DNA of 64,000 nt from Plectrocnemia conspersa (lineage: Eukaryota > Arthropoda > Insecta > Trichoptera > Polycentropodidae). The stretch spans positions 248,001-312,000 of the forward strand of contig VTFK01000405.1 in NCBI GenBank assembly GCA_009617715.1. The letters are read 5' to 3'. The notes under the pieces are model-generated. The model made no database searches and had not been told where the DNA came from. It was given only the letters and a program-made list of their open reading frames with translations. Below are positions 1-11,659 of the stretch, piece after piece. The stretch's first letter is position 1; each line of letters starts with the position of its first letter. The translations under genes were made by a program, and so were the position numbers.

Positions 1-289
1 TGTTGTTATTATTTTTTATTTATTATGTTTCTTATTTTTTTATTTAATTTTTTAAAATTTAATAAAATGCAATTTAAGTGTACTTATTCTGACCTATGCA
101 GAATTACGTGAATAGATAAATAAATACAAAAACTGACACGGTAAGAAGTCCGGACAAGGAACTACATATATGTCTACCTAAAAAATAATAATAAGTAGTC
201 TATGAATATCCTGTAAAATAAAATGTTGAAGAAGTACATCTTATAAATGTACAATGTCACACCTCGCTAATCGGTTACGCGTGTCCACT
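1..289. other. AT-rich background, no feature
   Basis: This is AT-rich sequence with stops in all frames and no repeat, palindrome or motif cluster that I can support. Confidence 0.6.
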
Positions 290-690
290 AATGAGAACGA
301 GTTTGGCTTCGAGTGTCCGATGGCCATCCAGTGGCGTGGAATCACAAGGGAGGGGGCGAAAAATGTGTGATTCATGCGGGTCGCGTGCCCCGGACCTCTG
401 CACCGATGAACGACTCTTCATCACGCCGATAGCCATCTTGCCCCCAACTTGTGTATCAACCACCTGGGCGAGGGGAGGAGGAAGCGAACATCAAAAACAC
501 ACAGGCATACGACACGGACGCCTCCGTGTTTTATGGTGCCGTGGCCGTCCGCAATCATTACACACACCCGACATACTACTGATTTAGGGGCATCGTTACG
601 CGACGCCGATTATACGGCACAAGTGTTTTCACGGTTACACAGGGCGATCAACTATGCGATTTATCTTCGTCTTTTGTGCGTCAAGTTTCA
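290..690. other. GC-richer island, possible regulatory element or exon
   Basis: Base composition shifts abruptly to much higher G+C than on either side. Open frames of about 60 to 115 codons exist on both strands (for example 291-587 and 449-793 plus, 275-463 minus), but none shows a domain, signal peptide or low-complexity pattern that I recognise. Overlapping open frames on both strands are what a locally raised GC content produces by chance, so I do not call a gene. Two TATA-like stretches (TATATAAA near 700 and TATAAAAG near 738) lie at its right edge and a CRE/AP-1 motif pair follows, so a promoter or enhancer is possible. Confidence 0.35.
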
Positions 691-820
691 GTTTAGAATT
701 GTATATAAATCTTGTGATAATGTAAAAATTTACAAGTATAAAAGTGGTTTTATATCAAATAAAAAATGCATGCTACATAAGCACTTATTATAGTATCAAC
801 TATGTAAAAGCCTGCTGCCT

Positions 821-857
821 GGTCGTGACGTCACGAGCGTCAGGACAACTGAGTCAG
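821..857. promoter_or_regulatory. CRE plus AP-1 motif pair
   Basis: A perfect cAMP-response element TGACGTCA sits at 826-833 inside the 12-bp palindrome CGTGACGTCACG. A perfect AP-1 site TGAGTCA follows at 850-856. Both are established bZIP-factor (CREB/ATF, Jun/Fos) target sequences. Two consensus sites 24 bp apart in AT-rich DNA are unlikely by chance, but occupancy cannot be judged from sequence. The sites lie about 85-150 bp right of TATA-like motifs at 700 and 738. Confidence 0.4.
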
Positions 858-869
858 TAAAGATGGGCC

Positions 870-1845
870 CGTTAACATGCATACGCGCATAGCGCTTTTT
901 TATGCGTGTTTATATTTCAAACTTAGATTGAAAATAAGCATTTACAACTATCTTGATATTGTGTTTTTTGTGTTATTGCAGTATTAGCATTAGAAAAATA
1001 TTAGGCATGTTTATTAATTTTTACGACAAGAGTTTAGAAAATAATTTCTCAACAAAAATAATGTGTTATCTTTGAATCACATTTCATGTTTTTTTCAATA
1101 CAAAAATTATTTTAGTTAATATTTATGTATACTGATCTAAATATTTTTTTAAAATAAATCTTATTTTGATATTGGTTATACATACCATATTTCCTTAGAT
1201 TCAAACATAAAAAAGTTCACCATCCTTTCGATAGATTTTTTTTATTTTGTCACTGACCGCTAAATCACTATCAAAAATATTCAGGTCTATTAATTTAAAG
1301 CGTTATTATTAGCTTAAAAATAACATTAAAATCTTACAACTTATTTACTTTGGTGATTAATAAATCATTGCCCAGTGATTGCTTATCAGACAACAATGTA
1401 CAGCTCCTGTTTTAGCTTCAAATATAAATATCAACGTGCGTTTATTCACAGCGCGTACAAAATACATCTTTCTTTGTTCATTCTCACATCATATCTTTTC
1501 CAGTGGTGGCGTGTAACATTTTCACACTGGGACGTGTTATGCGAATTGAATATTTATCACCGCTCGAGTACTGAATAATAAATATTTAATAAAATATATC
1601 CTTGCTCGGCTCTTAAGCGAGGATTCTAAATTTTATTTAATTGAAAAATATATATTATAGCACACATCATGCTTTCAAAACAAAATTAATTTTATTTATC
1701 GATATAGCGTTTCTATAAATTAATATGTAATTCTACAAAATATGCATTAAATTTTTTTACATGTCTAGTTTGTTACTTATGTACTTTTATATTATTAATT
1801 AGGACCATTGCTGTTTATATTAAATAATAATGATATAATTAATAA
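870..1845. other. AT-rich background, no supported feature
   Basis: The interval is AT-rich. A 67-codon open frame at 1375-1578 (plus) has no recognisable domain and biased, AT-driven codons. I see no element ends. Confidence 0.55.
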
Positions 1846-1849
1846 TATA

Positions 1850-1975
1850 AAATAAAGTAAAATACATCTGTTTGCGGACGATACATTAATATATTGCATA
1901 GGTGTTACTTGAGAATGCAAGATCTTGTACAGTGTTCTCAACAAAATAAGCTTTTATTGCAACTTGTCGTGGTTT
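1850..1975 (+). pseudogene. LINE reverse-transcriptase scrap (FADDT motif)
   Basis: Reading from 1859 in the plus direction gives KIHLFADDTLIYC followed by a few residues and a stop. F/Y-A-D-D-T is the catalytic box of non-LTR reverse transcriptases (RVT_1 family, Jockey/CR1/I-like groups), with the two Asp residues that bind metal. Only this block of roughly 20-35 residues is recognisable; both sides run into stops. It is a short decayed fragment, not a gene, and the LINE clade cannot be fixed from so little sequence. Confidence 0.6.
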
Positions 1976-2149
1976 TTATTTTTTTTGTATTGATAATGTT
2001 TCGCAAAAGACCAACATGTTTTATAAAATTTAATTAGAATATATTAGCGCATCATTCTATATCTACTTAATTCTACTGGTTTTGATTTGTTTACTTCTAA
2101 CTAATTTCAAGGCCGACGTTAAAAAGTACACTTTCAACAGTGGCTAGCA

Positions 2150-2640
2150 CATAAACGATCAACGTTGATTCATTGACAACATTATTTTTGTTTATATTTC
2201 CGTTCTTCCGCGGTCAGAACGAACTTCGCACAACATAAAGATATATAACCCACAAAGTAAGACGTTAATGAATAAGGCGAGGTTAGGTGAGGTCTTCATC
2301 CCCCTTTGGCAATTTTAACAGAGTTTCTAGCGGAATTGATAACCATCACGGAATCTCATTTGCTTTTTACGCGCTATAGTTCTATTGGCCCCACCCACTT
2401 GGCTTGGCCCGAGTGAATAATTGAATCAGCAGCACCACTTATTTATGGCGGCGCGGCCTCAAACTAATGGCTTAAGATGGCCGAGCAGATAATTTTCAGC
2501 TGTGGCCATCCTTATCCGCTTCCGGAGTCCCGGGGCGGCATGTGTTAATATTGACCACAGTTTCAGAATTATTACACCCTCTGCCCATTATTACGGAGAC
2601 TGACACAAGAGTCAACACTATAATTAATCATAACTTTCTT
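2150..2640. promoter_or_regulatory. GC-richer island with clustered GCCAT (PHO-like) cores
   Basis: This stretch is clearly richer in G+C than its surroundings and has no long open frame. Four GCCAT/ATGGC cores, the core of the Pleiohomeotic/YY1 binding site, fall within about 65 bp (2445-2449, 2467-2471, 2477-2481, 2505-2509). TAAT and AATTGA homeodomain-like cores and a CCCCACCC box near 2390 are also present. The pattern suits a conserved cis-regulatory or Polycomb-response-like element, which is inference. No core promoter or exon is visible. Confidence 0.3.
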
Positions 2641-2934
2641 TGAATCTCTTGAATTTATCAGAATTAGTCGAATTGATAACACTACTCTACTATACCTATA
2701 CACAATGATACATTTTAATTCAGGATTAACAGCTGAACGACAGTGAAAGCTATAAACTTAAAATTAGGATACCACGCACATAAATTTTCAACATAAAATT
2801 TAGATTTGCTATGATCTATAAAGGAATCTATTTGAAAAAAATATTAAAAGCTCATTGATGAAAAGTAAGCTTTTTAAATTATAAATAAATTTAATAAAAT
2901 CATTATTTAACAGATAAAACACTCTTGAGCAAAG

Positions 2935-3060
2935 ATTAGAGCCTTGTAGAATTTCTTATGTGTTTTGTGAAAAAGCACAAACCTAATTATTTTTTTAGAA
3001 TTCAATCATGACACACTTTATCAAAAGACTTTTCAAAATAGGTTAAAATGTAATTTACTT
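2935..3060 (-). pseudogene. LINE reverse-transcriptase scrap, minus strand
   Basis: On the minus strand, the block around 3000-3045 translates as LTYFEKSFDKVCHD. This corresponds to the D-F-x-K-A-F-D-x-V-x-H block (first catalytic Asp region) of non-LTR reverse transcriptases. Downstream residues are interrupted by stops. It is similar in sense to a second RT scrap about 500 bp to the right on the same strand, so the two may be pieces of one degraded element or two insertions. Confidence 0.5.
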
Positions 3061-3329
3061 AATTGCGTGTATTACGATATTTCATCACAAAATTAAAAAA
3101 AAACAATTAAGTCAACTTCGATATGGTTTAAGTAAAGCATACCATTGAAGCTTGTTTTTAAATACTTGAACTAATGCTGATAATTCGACATCAGCCTATA
3201 ATTCTTCGTCATAGATTTTTTTCTATACAAAAAAGAAAATATTTGTTTTTAATTAAATGTTAAAAATAAATTAGAAGTGAATATTCTATATGCTCTTAAT
3301 TTTTAGATATTTTCACCTTCAATTTCCCA

Positions 3330-3650
3330 AGATAATATCCAAAGTCAGAAATTATAAACCTATGGATCAAAAGATATCATATTGTATATATTTTTGAGCA
3401 GTTGTATTAATCTGAAATTATCAAAGCTGCATTTTGAAGTAGCTAGGAATGGATTCGCTATCTTCCCGTAAAATTCCGAGATAATTCAAGAATGATTGAG
3501 ATCATCTGGGCATTCAAGGTCTGACATTTTTCCACTAATAACCTATGACAAAACTTATCGAAGGCCTTCTCAAAATCAGTATATACGACGTCTGCTTGTA
3601 TCCCCGTATTAAGTGATTTTTTCACTGATTTGTAAGACAGGATATTAGTG
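3330..3650 (-). pseudogene. LINE reverse-transcriptase remnant, minus strand
   Basis: The minus-strand frame around 3460-3600 reads QADVVYTDFEKAFDKFCHRL and then a leucine-rich stretch and FTGR. This matches the order of the first catalytic block of LINE reverse transcriptases (vYtDFsKAFDkVnH, then a short helix, then Y-L-t-g-R). Stops on both sides show it is dead and 5'/3' truncated. Assignment to the non-LTR RT family is secure from the motif; Jockey versus CR1/I is not resolved. Confidence 0.65.
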
Positions 3651-3869
3651 ATATTATAGTCACAAATATTCTTATTGTCTGCGTCAATATCATATTGTTA
3701 TTTTAGATATAAAATAAGTAGCACTACAAAAAAATTGTGAAAAAAACTAACACACAGTCAATTTTATCTCTAGTTTCACTTCCTCTGCTGCAATTTTCCA
3801 TAAAAAGTGTTTTAAGACTGATCTTGAGTGTATGTGTGAAATTTTATACGTGTAAGTACACGCCAGCAT

Positions 3870-4200
3870 AATTCCCGCAAGCAATTGTGTGTGTGTCGTG
3901 TGTGTTTTAGCAAGGCTTTCATCGGGCATTTACACCCGCGTTTACGACTCCCGTAAGGACGTTGCCGTGGTGCGGGGGTGGCTTCAATTCACGTTTTTAC
4001 GTGATGGGCCAAGTGCCTTTGTCTCTTATCACGCTCCTGCGACGTCCTGGCGGAAAACACGCTCACACACACAACGACGCCCCGGCGTCTATCCTTTTCA
4101 TAATTTTCTTATCTCGAGCCGAGAAATTGAACGAAACTCGCGGAATTGAGACGCGGTTAAAACGCTGCCGCTTTGAACTCTCGTTTATTTTTGTTTAATT
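3870..4200. other. GC-richer island, unassigned
   Basis: This is a short G+C-rich block between AT-rich flanks. Two overlapping plus-strand open frames (3889-4149 and 3962-4198) use different reading frames and neither has a recognisable motif. A GTGTGTGTCGTGTGTG run near 3888-3904 is simple-sequence-like. A conserved non-coding element or an exon of an unrecognised gene cannot be separated by eye. Confidence 0.3.
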
Positions 4201-6740
4201 TAATAACCAGGCTCCGTTTTAAAATAAACACAGCATTGTGCGTTTACGCAGAGCAGAGAGGTTAACGTTTTTTTTTTATAAATTTATTTTCATTGCGAAG
4301 AATCGACTTTCGCGTTGAGCCTTCAGCCGTTTGATTCTCTGAATTTTACTTATTAAGTAAATAGATCATGTTTTTATATACGGGGTGAAGCAATAATAGA
4401 AAATACAGGATGCGAGAAATGAACCTTGCGATTATTAAAAGGAAATACCTAATTAAATTTACCAAGAGTATAAATTCGTAATGTATGTACATATATATTT
4501 TAATCAATTTATAAAACTGTTTTGATTTTGTGGCAAGGGTCCTTATTTTACATAAAAGACAAAAGTTTTTGCTTATGGTTTGATATGGTGTAGCAATATG
4601 AATCACGTTCACGAAAATTTTTATAAACGTGTATTATGTAAAATCATCTTTTCGTATCCGCATTTAAAGGATATATTTGCCTCAAAGTGGGTTGAGCTCT
4701 GGAATACAGACGTAAAGCTAAACCATGTTTAACGTGAAGGGGGAAGCGGTTGCTTCTTTGATCTTTTCCGATTGTCATTGGTTGGCAACTTATCATGGCT
4801 TGGAAATTCCTATGCTCAATGAGTCGATCTCACTATTTTGTTTTAAGATATCTTTGCTTTAAATTTCACGATAAAGCTTATGTATTGCAGCTAGTTTTTT
4901 TAGACTTGTACTTGTAACTTTTTTTTATGCATAAAATGTTATTTTTATTTGTAATAATTAAATGGAGTTATTATAAAATAAAATATTATTTTTTTGTAGC
5001 TTGTTAATATTAGTTTTACATAAATGTTTCTTAATTTATTTGTTGTAGAATAAATTTTATTTTTATAAATATTAAAATATAGAAACATTTAAATATTTAT
5101 TTATTTTATAAGTTTAAAATGTACTATATTGTTTATTTAAAATAAAGTCAATAAAACTTAAGCTTTTTATACAATATAATATTTAATAAGTGGAATGTTA
5201 ATCAAGTATGATTATCAATATTATTTTAATTAAAATAAAAACAAACCTTTCTTAATTATTAAAAATATAAAATGGGTGAACATACATTTTTTTATTACAA
5301 ATGTCATTTTCATTCATTCGTAGGATTTCAGCGGTGGGTTTTCGGTTTCAATTCGAACGACAAATTTTAGTTCATTGTTGCACACAATTGCAGATTTTTT
5401 ACTATCAAAAAATTCACTTCAAATATAAGCTTTTTTGTTGAGCTCATGTAAAGAGAATTAAAAAAATGTAGTTTATCGCAAATATTTAAATTAAAATTTC
5501 ATTAAATTTTGCATTTATGAATATATTTGCGAAATGGCAACAGCATGACTTAACCGAAAGCAAGAAAGTGTGCCTTAGTAACCGAATTTAGCTACGTTAC
5601 GTGACGATAATAAATATTTCTCAACAATTAATTTAGCTATTAAGATATAAAGTAAATTTTTGGAAAGGCACGTGAGTCGACTTCTCAATGCGATTTTCCA
5701 TCCGTCACTTTCGCTAATGCGTAACATTTGTTCAGAAACTGCGGTTAGAGAGCAGAGTTAAGATTAATGGTCAAATTTGTGTAGGGCTAAGAGGTGACTT
5801 TTTAATAATAAAATAAATTGTGAAATTTTTGAAAACCCTAAGACTTTATGTATGATTTATTATAAATGGCAGTTTGAAAAAAAATGTTGCTTTGCGAAAT
5901 TAATCTAGAAAGGTAAATAACAGTTATTAAAAATGTTAAACTGTATACATTAAGCTTTTAAACTAAAAGTCGAATAAAAGCACAAGGTATTTATTTTTTT
6001 TAAAACCTCGAGGTAAAAACATATCAAAACATATAGGAGTATAATTTAAAAATAATACGAATAAATTATTTTTATAATTTTTAATATATATTTTGGTATA
6101 ATAAGATTAATTTTACATATAATAAAAATGTAGTAAGTAATACTTTATAATAGAGAAAAAATGTTAGTCTCATTAAAACATATTTATGACAAAAACACGT
6201 TAATTTGTACGTTTATTATTATTATTAGCCATATAAAAAAGTTGTTCAAATCAATGAAAATGTATAGTTTTTAATTATTTTCGTTATTTACCTTAAAATT
6301 ACGTTAAAATCATTGTTTATTTACATACATATGTTTCGTTTCAAAAATTGAAAAATCGTTTATGATTTAAGCTCGCAAACATTGAAACGTGCGCCATGTA
6401 ATATTTGCCCACGCCTTAAAATAATAATAGTGTGTAAACTTACACCGGTCTAATGCATCCATTTAAAGCATTCCTATTTGTATGGTTAACGGTATTGTAT
6501 TCGTGTAAGAGTGTAATATTAACGTACTGAAATAGGATCTTTATTAAGCATATTAATATTTTATGCTTTTGGGGTGCTATGAAATTTATTAATGCAAAAT
6601 AAATCCTATAAATAGTATATATATTATTGTACATATATACCCTTTGAATTATGACCACAAAGCGAAAAGTTTTCTTTGCACTAAAATAGGGAAAAGCGCT
6701 CTTACGCTTTGATCGGTTCATTTACGGCTGTAAGGCCTTA
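4200..6740. other. AT-rich background, no supported feature
   Basis: Long AT-rich interval with poly-T and poly-A tracts. Open frames at 4346-4612 and 6440-6721 (minus) are rich in I, Y, L, K and N, as expected from chance translation of A/T. I see no transposon ends, tandem arrays or motif clusters. 4680-4850 and 5560-5760 are slightly GC-richer but featureless. Confidence 0.5.
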
Positions 6741-6779
6741 TAGTTTGATGGTCCCTTTATTTATTCGAGGCAGTCTTGA

Positions 6780-7240
6780 AGCAATTATGCAACATAAACG
6801 CGGATCTTTATATAAAAGCAATCCTCGATCAAATCCTAGCGCTCACGGTGCGCCCTAATCCCGCGAGATGCCTCCAGTTAACCCTTATCTCGCGAATTGT
6901 TTTAAAATTTACTACAGTATCTCATTCGAGTCCTTAACCTTTTCATTTCCATTACAGGAATTTAATTGCTTTGTTTTAAAGCCCCGTGGCTCGCGGAACA
7001 ATTGGTTTAACGGCCTGGAAGAGGAAGAGTGCTTTTGAAAAGCTCAAAACGGATTACGTCTCAGACTCGGCGGGGGCTTTTTTCGCAACTTTCACCTCTA
7101 TTTTGGCGTCTTCCTCCACTCGTTTTTTCCCCGTTCATTCCCCATTCACTTTAATAATGGCAAGTTTATTATGGGGCGTTGTGAGTGGATGCTGTATTAT
7201 GGCGAATTTCATTTTTTTATTACCGTCTTTATAGCAATAT
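6780..7240. other. GC-richer island with possible splice acceptor
   Basis: G+C rises sharply. A plausible 3' splice signal (TTTCCATTACAG ending at 6958) precedes an 82-codon plus-strand open frame at 6986-7234. The frame has no domain that I recognise and its last third looks like hydrophobic AT-rich chance translation. I treat it as a candidate conserved non-coding element, with an exon as the less likely reading. Confidence 0.25.
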
Positions 7241-7985
7241 TCCGGGACTTTTAAATTTTTATGTACAGTTAAATTTTGAACACGTAAAATGTCTCGTCTT
7301 CAAAATAAAACATAAACCTGTGTTCGCTTCACTACAAAAATCTGATCATCTGCTGAAAATTATTCTCAGGAGAACCATTTTAATAATTTAACACACCCTA
7401 TAAACAGTCCATCACTGTGGTGAAATTAAAATGCATTCATACAGTTATTACTATTTGTTTTGACCTATATGGGATAGGTAGTTAGGATGAAATCATACAA
7501 GAAAAAAATACTTGTGAAAAAATTACACAAGTAAAAAATATGAATGAAAAACTTTACACAAAAAATATACACATAATAAATATATTTAACGTTGCAGTTA
7601 AATCTCATTGTACGTATTTTTATATATATATATATATTTTATTGGGGATGAATAATATTTTTTACAATTATATTATTAATTTAAATTATTATAATACACA
7701 TTTTTACAATTACAAAAATTCTCACTTGAAAATTGGAAAACAATACAAAGTAGATTGAAATTAATGTAAAATTATTTTTTAATAAAATCAGCTGCATAAT
7801 AAAAGTTATTTTTTTATTACGCCTAAATTTATTTAAAATTAAAAAACCACAAAGTTCTATTTAATATAAATTACTTATATTTTAGGATATTATTTAAAAA
7901 AATATTTTTTCCTTAACTAATACGAATAGAATATATTTATGAAAATAGTACATTATCGGTCTCGCTTTTAAAGTTTTATATGCAC
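7241..7985. other. AT-rich background with a (TA)n tract
   Basis: Very AT-rich sequence. A short (TA)n microsatellite lies at 7621-7636. The 72-codon frame at 7540-7758 is dominated by N, I, Y and K and is not credible as a gene. Confidence 0.55.
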
Positions 7986-7987
7986 AT

Positions 7988-8480
7988 GGGGTGATTAACC
8001 TCGTAGCCAATGAGACTCAATGTGAATCTAGTAAGATTTTTTTGTTGCAATATTATTTTTTGATTATCGGCAAACTTTTTCCTCCACGCGGTGGTGAAGC
8101 TGTTGCAGGTGATGATACCCGTAGATGATCCTCAGGGTTCTTGTTACTGCCTGCAGCGAGTGTCAAAATGTAGTTCTTCTTGCGGCGATGGTCGTTCGGG
8201 AGTTTTAGGTCGTCTCTTCACGTCTGTCGCTAAGGGCTGCTGCTCCCTTTGGGTGGCTGCTGGTGACTCTGACTGCCTGTCTCCTGACTGGGTCTCACTC
8301 TCCGACTGTCTCTCCTGGGCTTATATACTTTAGGGCTTGCTGGTCATTTGTATATGTGCAGTGATCTTTCAGTGTGGAACGGCGAAATACGTCTACGTCT
8401 ATTTTTCTGAAATGTCATGGATGTCGTGATTTATGATATCCGTGACCATTTCGCCACAAAGGGATTCTAATTCCTTTAAT
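7988..8480 (-). mobile_element. LTR-like repeat family, copy A (minus, truncated)
   Basis: The reverse complement aligns by eye with the longer copy at 26144-26766 from its CCTTTGTGG.GAAA segment to its ACCCC end. Shared landmarks in order are the GTGGCGAAATGG block, a TATATAAG box (seen here as CTTATATAC near 8316), the GCTTCACCACCGC block, CTTACTAGATTC and the GAGTCTCATT.GCTACG end block. The U3-like start is missing. An 80-codon plus-strand open frame at 8091-8333 runs antisense through it and is not a gene. The TATA box, the AATAAA-type signal in sister copies and the length suggest an LTR, but no internal retroelement genes adjoin it. Confidence 0.6.
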
Positions 8481-9000
8481 GTTTAAATGTTTAATGTTTA
8501 CTTTTTACTCTTTTTCTTAAGTTTTGTGTAATTTCATCACGTGTAGTTTTTCTTGTTTAATTTTATCGTTATCTTGTGATAAGTTCAAGTCGAATTAATA
8601 CATATCTGTATCCCATAAATTTGGTCATATAGAAGAATAAGCCTTCTGGTGTGAGGATGGTTAACATCAGCAGGAATAGAAATCATATTTATAAATATGG
8701 ATCGCATTAATATTACCTAAAATAAAACAGTACATGTAAACTAATTTAAGATTTTTAAAATACAGATTATGTGATTTAATTTCAACAATACAACATACTA
8801 AAATTTGCGTTGAAAAAGTTATCAATTGTCTGAACAGTTACTGATTATTTTAAGTAGTAAATATGAATGTAAATTTAGCTATCTACAAACTTCCAGTTTT
8901 TTTAATAGATTTTTGAGCTCAATAATCCGTTAGATTATTAAGTAGTATTAAGAATCCGTAAAGTAACCCAGAAGACACGGATTTAAGCTAGGGTAGCAGA
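8481..9000. other. AT-rich background, no feature
   Basis: AT-rich sequence with no recognisable frame, palindrome or repeat match inside the window. Confidence 0.55.
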
Positions 9001-9159
9001 CTCAATTTTTATTTAGGAAAATGTACTTAGCTGCAAATCAACAGCAAGTGATTGTAAATTATTAGGCACATAATAATTTATAATTAATAATATTTTCTGT
9101 CGGTTGGTTAATAATTATTTGTATGTATTCATTATGTCTAATTGATACCCAATTAGTGT

Positions 9160-9265
9160 ACCTATAAGGTTAATCTGTAAGAACTATTCTAACAAAACGC
9201 ATTGAGCTTACGTTTGTCAGGTTACAACGAAACATTAAAATAAAATAACAATAAAAATAAATAAA
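9160..9265 (+). repeat. SINE-like 3' tail
   Basis: The block TTTGTCAGGTTACAACGAAA, followed by ATTAAAATAAAATAAC and A/T-rich repeats, matches the end of the SINE-like unit at 47768-47990 (CCTGTCAGATAACAACGAAA then poly-A). It also resembles the 3' end of the LINE at 26811-27834 (GCCTGTCAGGTCACGATGG). A tRNA-like head is not evident upstream, so this may be a truncated SINE or the 3' end of a LINE. Confidence 0.4.
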
Positions 9266-10900
9266 ATTGTTATTAGGTGATCCCATAAAAATATTTATTG
9301 CCAATGTCTAAAAATTACTTTTAAATATTTATACATATATATGTATATTAAATATTTATTCTAAAACAACAGAATAAACTAATAAGAAGATGTACTATTA
9401 CTTTATTTTTATAAATTAAATTAAAGCACTTAGTTTTTTTTGTTTTTTTACATACTAGATGTTATATAGTTTTATATGTATGTATATATTTGATTGTTTT
9501 TAAGACTAGTACAACTTTTCTAAAATAATTTAAAAATCAATACTAACGAATCTAAGCAATGGCTGTTGAAATGTCACTATAAAATAATTATCGTATAATA
9601 ATAATATTATTTTTATTTCTCTTATTGTTTTATATTAATATAAAAGCATTTAATTGCGACTGGCTAATGATGGCTTCAATCGTTTCTGACCAAAAAAACA
9701 GCTTTTCAAAATCCGCTTACGTTGGACAGCTAGTATTCAGTTCGAAACTGAGCTTTTGCGCGCGGTGCCAATTAGCACGACTATTTATCACAAAGCTCGA
9801 ACTAAATATTTCACAAACCGATTAACATGTTCAGATCGATCGGTGTCTGATATATTTTTAGATCTAATAAGCAAACCAATAACCAGCTTCTTACCACTAC
9901 TATAATAGAGCTATCTGATCGGTGTAATAAAATGCCATGCAAAATATTTTAATAATGCATTTAGATAATCTGAACGTATCTAAAAATATCTGAATTTCCA
10001 TTTGAGAAATTTCAGTTACACATTCGTACATAACTTATGTTCACAGCAGCGATCAAATACCTCTAAACCACACGCGCAGTAAAATACACGCTTGTCGGTG
10101 AATGCATTTCTGCAACGAACTCGTTTTATTCGGTAGGGAGGATAAATTTTATTATATGACATGACATTATTTATATCATATGAGTTCGGATGGTGGCTCC
10201 AATAAATATTTGAGGATTAAAATTCAATTTTGAATTTATAGCCGTTATGAAACGCGGCATGGATGGGCTGCGAGCTTTTAACTGGAATACAGAACGTGTG
10301 GGTAAACATTGGCAATATTGTTAGATTGTTGCATATTAAATATTTATTTTAGATTGGTGTTTCTTTTTTGACATACAAAATGCGTTAAATCAAAATATTA
10401 AATAACAAGTCTGACTAAACATGACTGTGGTCGTCGAATATTGCCTGTGATTCGTATCTTAAAATAGGTATTATGCGGTCTTTTAAAAAAAGCTATAAAA
10501 CATGTTTTTTCATTGTTGGTATTTTAAGCTATATAGATTTTTTAAAGATTTGTAAAAGAAATTGTGATATATATTGTTTGTTAGGTTCACTAATTAAACC
10601 ACTTCTTTATTCACATCTAAATGACTATGCTATTGAATTATGTAAATTGGACAGTGATGTGACGCTTTAAATATCTAAGATAAAATGTTTTTTTTTTTTT
10701 TAGAATAGGACACCACCGTCAAAAACCTTTTACCAGCTTAGGTTACAAAGTACCCGTCATAACCCACAAAAGATTAAAAACATACGTCGATTTAGGAAAA
10801 ATTTTATTTAAACTATTTATCCCAAAAATATTAAATATTTATCACTTAATTTCACTTCATTACTAACGACTAAAGAAAAATATTAAACTATTTTTTTTTA
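9266..10900. other. AT-rich background, unassigned
   Basis: Mostly AT-rich. Slightly GC-richer patches at 9650-9850 and 10030-10150 contain no domain-bearing frame; open frames at 9625-9825 and 10473-10670 have no recognisable motif. No element ends are visible. Confidence 0.5.
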
Positions 10901-10904
10901 AATG

Positions 10905-11105
10905 TTGCATTTGCATGCTGCCACACCAATCAGAAATCTGAGGATCATCTCTTTGCCAGCTTCTCCAACACCGCTCAGAGAAAACATCTCTGCATTTATC
11001 GTCTGTTGCAACATATGTGAATATAATGTAATAAAGCTTTAACTAGACTCGTGAGTCTTACTGGCTATGAAGTCATACACTGTTAGAGTTCTCAAACCCC
11101 AAACA
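10905..11105 (+). mobile_element. LTR-like repeat family, copy B (3' part)
   Basis: From CCAGCTTCTCCAACACCGCT to CTCAAACCCCA this follows the last third of the copy at 26144-26766, including GAAAACATCTC, a TCGTCTGTTGCAACATATG block shared with copy D, a GTAATAAAG polyadenylation-like site and the CTAGACTC.TGAGTCT end block. The 5' two thirds are missing. Confidence 0.55.
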
Positions 11106-11655
11106 TAGATGGTAAATTTTATTTATATTTTTAATTTCATAGATGGTATAATCGGCATTGGTACTCTTGGCAGAGCCGGCCCGAAGGGCATGCAGAACAG
11201 ACGACCGCCTAGGTTCTTAAGAATATCAAAATTAATTGTTAAAGAATTAAATCTGATATTATTTGCTGCGCTGATGCGCTAACCTAAGCGATTTGCAGTT
11301 AATCAATAAAAATTTATTATTTATATTTATTGCGATTTCATCAGGTTGAAAGCTGTGAAGACGGGTTGTTGAAAATTAATAGTATGGAGAGAGAACTTCG
11401 ATGGCGATCCTATATTTGTTTTGTTTTTAAATTACTAAACATTATTAATACCGACCATTGATTGGTTAGGTACACTGTTCCATATTTTTCAAATCTATAT
11501 AAATTGAGCATCGTCAACCGTTTACCAGTTAGGTTAGGTTCACTATTTTATTTTCAAACTTAATATAAAACAAACATTCCCCGGTTACAGTAATATTTTT
11601 CTTCAAACTTTCTTCCTAAAGTCTTTTAATTACACATTGACCTATTTAATAGATA
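11106..11655. other. AT-rich background, unassigned
   Basis: No recognisable gene. A short GC patch near 11160-11215 and a TTAGGTTAGGTT stretch at 11529 are present; the latter is too short to count as telomeric repeat. Confidence 0.5.
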
Positions 11656-11659
11656 TTGT

